Positions 12,911 to 18,691 of a stretch of DNA of 18,691 bases are shown here, in pieces. The translations under genes and the position numbers were made by a program. The notes beneath the pieces are model-generated. The model was not told the DNA's origin and made no database searches. It saw nothing but the letters and a program-made list of their open reading frames with translations. Numbering within the stretch: the first letter of the stretch is position 1; each line of letters starts with the position of its first letter. The stretch is from UBA1189 sp045612925 (lineage in GTDB: Bacteria; Bacteroidota; Bacteroidia; Bacteroidales; Bacteroidaceae). The stretch spans positions 1 through 18,691 of the forward strand of contig JAZKZX010000074.1 of the NCBI GenBank assembly GCA_045612925.1. Reading direction: 5' to 3'.

Positions 12911-14110
12911 TTAAACAGTTCTACCAGGATAGGCTTCGAGCGCCTTTTGCAACACAACAAGTGCACGCTGAAGGTCATCCTTCTTGAGCACATAGGCGAT
13001 ACGCACCTCATTGCGGCCTGCTCCAGGAGTAGTATAGAATCCGCTGGCAGGAGCCATCATGACGGTCTCGCCTTCGTAGTCAAACTCGCTCAAGCACCAT
13101 GCGCAGAACTTCTCGCTATCATCGACCGGCAGACGAGCTACAGTGTAGAAGGCTCCCATGGGGATGGGACTATATACACCGGGGATGCGGTTGAGCCCAT
13201 CGATCAAACACTTACGACGCTCTACATATTCGTCATAAGTCTCGCGTGTGTATGCCTCGGGCTCGTCGAGCGATGCCTCGGCAGCAATCTGTCCGATAAG
13301 AGGAGGACTGAGGCGTGCCTGGCAGAACTTCATCACGGCCTGGCGCAGCTCCTTATTCTTGGTAATCAAGGCACCGATGCGGATACCACACTCGGAGTAG
13401 CGCTTCGACACTGAGTCGATGAGCACAACATTATCCTCGATGCCCTCGAGGTGACAAGCCGAGATATAGGGCGAGCCTGTGTAGATGAACTCGCGGTATA
13501 CCTCATCGGAGAAGAGGTACAGGTCGTACTTCTTCACGAGGTCGCGTATCTGGTTCATCTCGCGGCGCGAATAGAGGTAGCCCGTGGGGTTGTTGGGGTT
13601 ACATATCATGATGGCCTTGGTGCGCTCGTTGATGAGCTCTTCGAAACGCTCTACCTTAGGCAAGCAGAATCCCTCCTCGATAGTGGTAGGGATGGTGCGG
13701 ATGACTGCACCTGCTGAGATGGCAAAGGCCTGATAGTTGGCATAGAAGGGGTCGGGCATGATAATCTCGTCACCGGGATTGAGGCAGGCCATGAAGGAGA
13801 ACAACACCGCCTCGGAGCCACCGGTGGTGATGATGATATCGTCGGCAGTGAGGTTGATGTCGTACTTCTTGTAGTAGTCGACCAGCTTGGTACGATAGCT
13901 GAGGTAACCCTGCGAGGGGCTATACTCGAGCACCGTGCGGTCGATATTGCGGATAGCATCGAGAGCTGCCTTGGGTGTAGGGAGGTCGGGCTGACCGATG
14001 TTGAGATGATATACATGGATACCCCTCGCCTTGGCGCCATCGGCCAATGGCACCAATTTACGGATAGGCGAAGCGGGCATGAATGTGCCGCGTTGTGATA
14101 TTTGTGGCAT
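12911..14110 (-). CDS. Class I/II pyridoxal-phosphate aminotransferase
   Basis: This 399-residue fold-type I aminotransferase transfers amino groups between an amino acid and a 2-oxo acid. Key residues are visible: LNIGQPDLPTP at 36-46 near the substrate gate, NPNNPTG at 171-177, DEVY at 202-205 (Asp for the pyridine nitrogen, Tyr for the phenolate), SVSKRYS at 233-239 with Lys236 as the PLP Schiff-base lysine, and Arg370 as the likely alpha-carboxylate ligand in GRNEVRIAY. The layout fits aspartate/aromatic/alanine-type aminotransferases; the true substrate cannot be told from sequence. It starts 36 bases after the DUF3078 gene, so the two may be co-transcribed. The ATG at 14110 follows an AT-rich palindrome (14112-14125). 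Confidence 0.92.
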   Translation of the reverse strand: MPQISQRGTFMPASPIRKLVPLADGAKARGIHVYHLNIGQPDLPTPKAALDAIRNIDRTVLEYSPSQGYLSYRTKLVDYYKKYDINLTADDIIITTGGSEAVLFSFMACLNPGDEIIMPDPFYANYQAFAISAGAVIRTIPTTIEEGFCLPKVERFEELINERTKAIMICNPNNPTGYLYSRREMNQIRDLVKKYDLYLFSDEVYREFIYTGSPYISACHLEGIEDNVVLIDSVSKRYSECGIRIGALITKNKELRQAVMKFCQARLSPPLIGQIAAEASLDEPEAYTRETYDEYVERRKCLIDGLNRIPGVYSPIPMGAFYTVARLPVDDSEKFCAWCLSEFDYEGETVMMAPASGFYTTPGAGRNEVRIAYVLKKDDLQRALVVLQKALEAYPGRTV

Positions 14111-14145
14111 ATATTATATATAATAATGTATAGGGGTTCGATGGT

Positions 14146-15654
14146 TTACCAAGTGTAGTTGAGACCCAACATCAGGTATTGCTTGAACTGGAAGTACTTC
14201 CAATTGGGACTGGGATCTACGAGGTCGTCGAAACGGGTGTGGAAGAAGAGCTTGGTAGAGATGTACTTGCTCACCTGGAAGTTCAAGGTGTTTTCCCAAT
14301 CCATCTGCACATATTCATAGCGACCGGTAAAGTAGTAGAAACGGGTCTTGTAAGAGATGTCATCAGTGATCTTGTAGTCGAAGTTTATCTCAATCTTCGA
14401 ACCGAGGTCGTGACGGGCATGCTTACCGGCTTCGATACCGTAGTTGCTTGCCAAGGCGTCGTCGAGCACATAGTTGAGCTTGTATGAGAGGGGACCCGGG
14501 AAGATTGATATGCTACCCTTGTCAAAGCTCTTCTTGAAGTCCATACCGACGGTGAACGAGAAGTCGGCAGGTGACAAGAAACGAGACTGAATATTGCCAT
14601 CAGCATCGCGGTGGTTGAGCATCTGGGTGTTGCCTTGTGCCTCGATAGCGTAGTTCCAGTTGCGGATGGCCTTGAGGTTGAGCTTTGAGGTCAGACGCAA
14701 AAGGTCTTGGTTTGACTCGATATCTTCGCCCTGATTCTGATAGAAGCCCAAGCGAGCATCCAGCTTGTTGTCCCACTGTACCTTGCGCTTATTGTTATAA
14801 TTGGCCTCGAGGGTAAGCATAGACAATACGTTGAGGTTGTTGATACCACCCTGATACCAGTTGGGAGAGAAGAATGACTCGGTGATCTGTGTAGAGAAGC
14901 TACCCTTGGTCATCCAGAAGTTGGGCTTCTGCACGACTACCTCTGTAGCGATCTGGGGCTGAACGGTCTCGATAGGAGCTGTCACAACTGCGGTGGGAGC
15001 ATCGAACTTAACACTCTCAGACACCTTCTTCATGGTCTCATCAGAGAAGTTCTTGCTGGCCATGAGCTCGTCCTCGGTGAGCTGCACGAAGGTGGGAGCG
15101 GTGAGGTAGGTAGAGAGCAACACGCGATCAAGCTCGTTGAGCAGGCGCAAATCCTTGCCGCTGGCCATAGCAGCCAAGCGAAGGCTGTCTTCGAGTGTCT
15201 CAGCAGCACCATTATCAATGCTCAACGCGCGAGTCACTGATGACTTGTACAAGGTGAGCGGAGCAAACAGGCGGAAGTAGAGAGGGTTAACATGATTTGC
15301 ATCGTTAGCACTGATGTTCTCGACCTCGGCAGCATACTTTGCTACCATCTCGTCCAACACGCGGTTGTACTTGTTTACAATGGCCGTATCAGAGAACACT
15401 GTCTGTACCAACTGGGCATCGACGAGCGACTGATCTGCAATCATCTCGGCAACGGCCTTTACCTGCTCGAGAGAGGCTGAGTCAACCTCTGCCAATGTCA
15501 AGGGGCGCAAAGCCATAGCAGTAGAGTCTACAGTTACCTCAACAACAGAATCGTTCATTACAGTCTGACTCAACGAATCAGTACTTACCTCCTGGGCCAT
15601 CATCAAGCCCGAGCAGCACAAAAACAAGCTACCAAATAATGCTTTTCTTTTCAT
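14146..15654 (-). CDS. DUF3078 outer-membrane-type protein with long N-terminal region
   Basis: This 502-residue protein starts with a clear signal peptide (MKRK, hydrophobic core, cleavage probably after MAQ at about residue 21). Two Cys lie in the core, but I favour signal peptidase I over a lipoprotein. Residues 22-240 are helical and acidic. The C-terminal half, from about FWMTKGSFSTQ on, is DUF3078: alternating strands, many aromatic residues, and a terminal Trp as in outer-membrane beta barrels. The function of DUF3078 is unknown. The N-terminal half looks additional to the DUF3078 domain itself. The gene is divergent from pyrG with its own TAACTTCG promoter box. Confidence 0.85.
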   Translation of the reverse strand: MKRKALFGSLFLCCSGLMMAQEVSTDSLSQTVMNDSVVEVTVDSTAMALRPLTLAEVDSASLEQVKAVAEMIADQSLVDAQLVQTVFSDTAIVNKYNRVLDEMVAKYAAEVENISANDANHVNPLYFRLFAPLTLYKSSVTRALSIDNGAAETLEDSLRLAAMASGKDLRLLNELDRVLLSTYLTAPTFVQLTEDELMASKNFSDETMKKVSESVKFDAPTAVVTAPIETVQPQIATEVVVQKPNFWMTKGSFSTQITESFFSPNWYQGGINNLNVLSMLTLEANYNNKRKVQWDNKLDARLGFYQNQGEDIESNQDLLRLTSKLNLKAIRNWNYAIEAQGNTQMLNHRDADGNIQSRFLSPADFSFTVGMDFKKSFDKGSISIFPGPLSYKLNYVLDDALASNYGIEAGKHARHDLGSKIEINFDYKITDDISYKTRFYYFTGRYEYVQMDWENTLNFQVSKYISTKLFFHTRFDDLVDPSPNWKYFQFKQYLMLGLNYTW

Positions 15655-15693
15655 TTTATACCTATTTATTATGTGTTATTTCAAATTTAGCCG

Positions 15694-15701
15694 CGAAGTT
15701 A
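15694..15701 (-). promoter_or_regulatory. Bacteroidetes -7 box of the DUF3078 gene
   Basis: The minus strand reads TAACTTCG, one base from TAnnTTTG, 39 bases before the ATG at 15654. A TTG about 20 bases upstream on the same strand could act as the -33 element. Confidence 0.6.
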
Positions 15702-15796
15702 CAAATTTTTACAATAGGAATAGGTGTCATCGTCCTTTTTTTATCACTTTAAGCAACTAAAACTTTATTTTATTCGTTAGATTTCCCAAAAATCAT

Positions 15797-15804
15797 TAAC
15801 TTTG
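15797..15804 (+). promoter_or_regulatory. Bacteroidetes -7 box of pyrG
   Basis: TAACTTTG matches TAnnTTTG exactly and is followed by CA, 45 bases before the pyrG ATG. Together with the leftward box at 15694-15701 it makes 15655-15849 a divergent promoter region; I see nothing else in it. Confidence 0.75.
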
Positions 15805-15849
15805 CAGCTTGGAAAAAAACAACAATACTGTATATAAACTTTTCGTATC

Positions 15850-17445
15850 ATGGCTGAGACAAAGTACATTTTCGTGACTGGAGGCGTAGCCTCTTCACTC
15901 GGCAAGGGAGTAATCTCTTCTTCTATCGGTAAACTGCTGCAAGCCCGCGGCTATAGTGTGACTATCCAGAAGTTCGACCCGTATATCAACATCAATCCCG
16001 GAACACTCAACCCCAACGAGCATGGCGAGTGCTATGTGACCGTTGACGGCCACGAGGCCGACCTCGACCTCGGACACTACGAGCGTTTCCTCGGTGTGAA
16101 CATGACCAAGGCCAACAACATCACCACAGGCCGCATCTACAAGCGTGTCATCGACCGCGAGCGTCGTGGCGAGTATCATGGCAAGACCATTCAGGTGGTG
16201 CCTCATATCACCGACGAGATCAAGCGCAATGTGAAGTCATTGGGTACTACATCACAGTTTGACTTCATCATCACCGAGATTGGTGGTACCGTAGGCGACA
16301 TCGAGTCACTTCCCTACATGGAGAGTGTGCGTCAGCTCAAGTTTGAGCTTGGTCGCAATGCCCTCTGCGTACACCTCACCTATGTACCCTACCTCGCTGC
16401 AGCCGGTGAGCTCAAGACCAAGCCCACACAGCACTCTGTGCAGAAGTTGCAGTCGCTCGGTATCCAGCCCGATGTACTCGTACTCCGCACCGAGCATGAG
16501 TTGCCCGAGGACTTGAAGAAGAAGACAGCCCTCTTCTGCAATGTAGACGAGAATGCCGTGTTCCAGTCAATCGATGCATCGACCATCTATGAGGTGCCCG
16601 TACTCCTTCAAAACCAGAGCATGGACGATATCATCCTCCGCAAGTTTGGCATCACACCTGGTCCCAAGCCCGCACTCGGCCCCTGGAAGGAGTTCCTCGA
16701 CCTCCGCGCCAAGGCTACCGAAGAGGTACATATCGGTCTCGTAGGTAAGTACGACCTGCAGGATGCCTACAAGTCAATCTTCGAAGCATCATCACAAGCT
16801 TCTACATACAACAACCGCAAGCTCAAGATGCACTTCATCAACAGTGAGAATATCACCAAGGAGAATGTAGCCGAGCAGCTCGCAGGTATGAATGGTATCA
16901 TCATCGGCCCCGGTGCAGGTCAGCGTGGTATCGAGGGTAAGAACATCGTAGCTCGCTACACTCGTGAGAACAACATCCCCACCTTCGGTATCTGCCTCGG
17001 TATGCAGTGCATGGTGGTAGAGTTTGCCCGCAATGTCCTCGGCCTTGCCGATGCCAACTCACGCGAGATGAACGAGACCACTCCGAACAATGTCATCGAC
17101 ATCATGGAGGAGCAGAAGGCTCACTTGTGCGACACCATGCGTATGGGTAACTTTGACTGCGCCCACATCGAAGGTAGCAAGCCCAAAGAAATCTATGGTG
17201 CCAACTGCATCCAGGAGCGTCATCACCACCGCTACGAGCTCAACGCGAAGTATCAGGAGCAGCTCGAAGCAGCAGGCATGAAGTGCACAGGTATCAACCC
17301 CGACACCAAGCTCGTAGAGGCCGTTGAGGTGGCTGAGCATCCTTGGTACATCGGTGTGCAGTACTATCCCCAGTACAACAGCACCGTGCTCAAGCCCCAC
17401 CCCTTGTTCCTCTCGTTCATCAAGGCAGCGATTGAGAACAAGTAA
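15850..17445 (+). CDS. pyrG: CTP synthase, with altered glutaminase active-site residues
   Basis: This 531-residue enzyme makes CTP from UTP, ATP and glutamine (or ammonia), the last step of pyrimidine nucleotide synthesis. The synthetase domain is intact: SSLGKG with Lys19 (ATP), DLDLGHYERF with Asp73, and TEIGGTVGD with Glu143 (magnesium and ATP). The C-terminal class I glutamine amidotransferase domain keeps GICLGMQC with the nucleophile Cys382. However, the motif that is QFHPEF in E. coli reads QYYPQY (504-509), so the triad His and Glu are Tyr506 and Gln508. The oxyanion-loop Phe is Ala in GPGAGQRG (353-360). The frame and codons (TAT, CAG) are clear. Length is normal. Glutamine use may be impaired or achieved differently. 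yidC follows 107 bases downstream. Confidence 0.97.
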   Translation: MAETKYIFVTGGVASSLGKGVISSSIGKLLQARGYSVTIQKFDPYININPGTLNPNEHGECYVTVDGHEADLDLGHYERFLGVNMTKANNITTGRIYKRVIDRERRGEYHGKTIQVVPHITDEIKRNVKSLGTTSQFDFIITEIGGTVGDIESLPYMESVRQLKFELGRNALCVHLTYVPYLAAAGELKTKPTQHSVQKLQSLGIQPDVLVLRTEHELPEDLKKKTALFCNVDENAVFQSIDASTIYEVPVLLQNQSMDDIILRKFGITPGPKPALGPWKEFLDLRAKATEEVHIGLVGKYDLQDAYKSIFEASSQASTYNNRKLKMHFINSENITKENVAEQLAGMNGIIIGPGAGQRGIEGKNIVARYTRENNIPTFGICLGMQCMVVEFARNVLGLADANSREMNETTPNNVIDIMEEQKAHLCDTMRMGNFDCAHIEGSKPKEIYGANCIQERHHHRYELNAKYQEQLEAAGMKCTGINPDTKLVEAVEVAEHPWYIGVQYYPQYNSTVLKPHPLFLSFIKAAIENK

Positions 17446-17478
17446 CAATTGGCAAAGGATAAGTGACAATTGACAATT

Positions 17479-17509
17479 TAGTAGGCGCAGATGCTCTCTG
17501 CGCTTACTA
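17479..17509 (+). terminator. 13-bp hairpin between pyrG and yidC
   Basis: Bases 17479-17491 (ending GCGCAGA) pair with 17497-17509 (beginning TCTGCGC) around a TGCTC loop, with one G-T pair. No T-run follows (TTAGTTATAA), so it may be an inefficient stop or a processing site between genes that are probably co-transcribed. It is preceded by a short GACAATT direct duplication (17465-17478). Confidence 0.45.
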
Positions 17510-17552
17510 TTAGTTATAATAGGTATAATAGAAAGCAACAAGTAAAACAGAA

Positions 17553-18691
17553 ATGAACGAAAACAAAAGCACAGTAATCGGTTGGATTCTGATATTCGCC
17601 GTGATGGTCGGATTTATCTGGATGAACCAACCCTCAGAAGAGCAACTCGCTGAACAAGCACGACTCAAAGCCGTACAGGACTCTATTGCCCTGGTACAGG
17701 CACAGCAAGAGCTCGACCAATCTATGGCCGAGGCTCGCTACAACCAAATCCTCTTGCAAGACAGCACATCGGCTCTCTTCCTTGCCGCACAGGGCGAGGA
17801 GCAGACCTTCACCCTTGAGAACGAGGTGGTACGCCTCACCTTCTCAAACCGTGGTGCACGCGTCACATCGGCTGTCCTCAAGGATTACACCAACCAGGAG
17901 GGACTTCCCTTGGAGCTCTTCAATCAAGACGATGAGAACATCAACTTCATGCTCGACGGCAAGAACGAGAATATCGTCACCGAGAAGCTCTACTTCGAGC
18001 CCGTCGTAGTGACAGACAGCACCCTCGTATTCCGCATGCCCGTAAGCACCGGTCACCTCGACTTCAGCTACCGCCTGCTGCCCGAGAGCTATATGCTCAA
18101 CTTCACCGTACAGGCACACGGCTTGCAGAACTTCTTCCCCTCATCGATGAAGACCATGAATGTAGATTGGGCTCAGCGTGTGCGCCAGCAAGAGAAGGGA
18201 TACACCTTCGAGCAGCGCTACACTACCCTCACCTACCGCACCGAGAAGGAGACCGAGCACCTCAGCGAGGTGAAGCCTCAGACCAAGGAGCTGGCAGGGG
18301 TTGAGTGGATTGCCTTCAAGGACCAGTTCTTCAGCAGCATCTTCATTGCCGACCAGCTGTTCAAGACTGCCGAGATCAGTTCATCATCGATCAACGAGGG
18401 CAGTGGCTACCTCAAGGACATGCAGGCAGAGACTACCGTATACTTCGACCCCTCGGGCGAGAAGGCATCACAATTCCAGTTCTACTTCGGCCCCAACCAA
18501 TACCAGACCCTCAAGGAGAGCAGCAAGCTCTCGACCAGTGGTAAGAACCTCCACCTCGACAAGCTCATCTACTTCGGATGGCCTATCGTGCGTTGGGTGA
18601 ACCGCTTCTTCGTGGTATACCTCTTCGACTGGCTCAACTCATGGGGCATCAATATGGGTATCGTGCTCCTCCTGCTCACCCTCATCGTGAA
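17553..18691 (+). CDS. yidC: Membrane protein insertase YidC, 5' part (runs off window)
   Basis: The 379 residues present match the N-terminal part of Bacteroidetes YidC, which inserts and folds inner-membrane proteins alone or with Sec. Residues 8-25 form the first membrane helix (IGWILIFAVMVGFIWM), then a Gln/Glu-rich linker and the beta-rich periplasmic P1 domain (about 60-340). The last residues, beginning FGWPIVRWVNRFFVVYLF, enter the conserved 60-kDa insertase domain, ending in GINMGIVLLLLTLIVK at the window edge. A full-length protein would be about 620 residues, so roughly 240 are missing. The ATG at 17553 fits the helix start; there is no clear Shine-Dalgarno, usual in this phylum. 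The pyrG-yidC order is common in Bacteroidales. Confidence 0.95.
   Translation, partial: MNENKSTVIGWILIFAVMVGFIWMNQPSEEQLAEQARLKAVQDSIALVQAQQELDQSMAEARYNQILLQDSTSALFLAAQGEEQTFTLENEVVRLTFSNRGARVTSAVLKDYTNQEGLPLELFNQDDENINFMLDGKNENIVTEKLYFEPVVVTDSTLVFRMPVSTGHLDFSYRLLPESYMLNFTVQAHGLQNFFPSSMKTMNVDWAQRVRQQEKGYTFEQRYTTLTYRTEKETEHLSEVKPQTKELAGVEWIAFKDQFFSSIFIADQLFKTAEISSSSINEGSGYLKDMQAETTVYFDPSGEKASQFQFYFGPNQYQTLKESSKLSTSGKNLHLDKLIYFGWPIVRWVNRFFVVYLFDWLNSWGINMGIVLLLLTLIV

Overview
This window looks like a chromosomal segment from a member of the Bacteroidales, perhaps Prevotellaceae- or Porphyromonas-like. The signs are the CTP synthase (pyrG)-yidC pair with a DUF3078 outer-membrane-type gene divergent from it, an Ala/Glu-rich tail typical of Bacteroidales ribosomal protein bS16 at the left edge, and promoters of the Bacteroidetes type (TAnnTTTG-like -7 boxes in place of TATAAT). 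No tools were run; all calls are by reading motifs, spacing and repeats.

Layout. (1) 1-158: the 3' end of a ribosomal protein gene, probably rpsP, and its terminator. (2) 159-9640: an accessory block on the minus strand. One tightly packed operon, read right to left, encodes a phospholipase-D-like/SNF2 helicase (9128-5739), an Eco57I-type adenine DNA methyltransferase (5724-2455), a short DprA/Smf-like Rossmann protein (2462-2064) and an unrecognised 550-residue protein (2048-396). It is preceded by an unusually long, hairpin-rich leader (about 9130-9570). This is the best candidate for a restriction-like or anti-phage system whose exact gene combination I cannot match to a named system. (3) 9565-10558: a two-gene toxin-antitoxin-like unit (zeta-toxin-like P-loop protein plus a 60-residue partner) lies between two 72-bp direct repeats. 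Each repeat carries a promoter-like box pointing left, so the same promoter cassette sits before the toxin unit and before the defence operon. (4) 10559-11406: a gene-poor stretch with a gutted DUF2442-like gene (promoter, 16 codons and terminator remain), an inverted-repeat element with subterminal hairpins, and a cluster of palindromes. (5) 11407-15654: conserved minus-strand genes: a LolC/E-type FtsX-like permease, a class I/II PLP aminotransferase and a DUF3078 protein. Intergenic repeats built on GGAGT/ACTCC units lie downstream of the permease and the aminotransferase. (6) 15655-18691: a divergent promoter region, pyrG, and the 5' part of yidC.

How the genes may work together. The methyltransferase would mark self DNA through its C-terminal specificity domain. 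The helicase with its PLD-type nuclease motif is the obvious effector or translocase. The DprA-like protein and the 550-residue protein would be accessory or sensor components; this is inference from operon structure. The specificity half of the methyltransferase and the 550-residue gene are much more AT-rich than the rest of the operon, which suggests modular exchange. Outside the island the most surprising point is pyrG: its glutaminase domain keeps the nucleophilic Cys but has Tyr and Gln where the catalytic His and Glu are expected.
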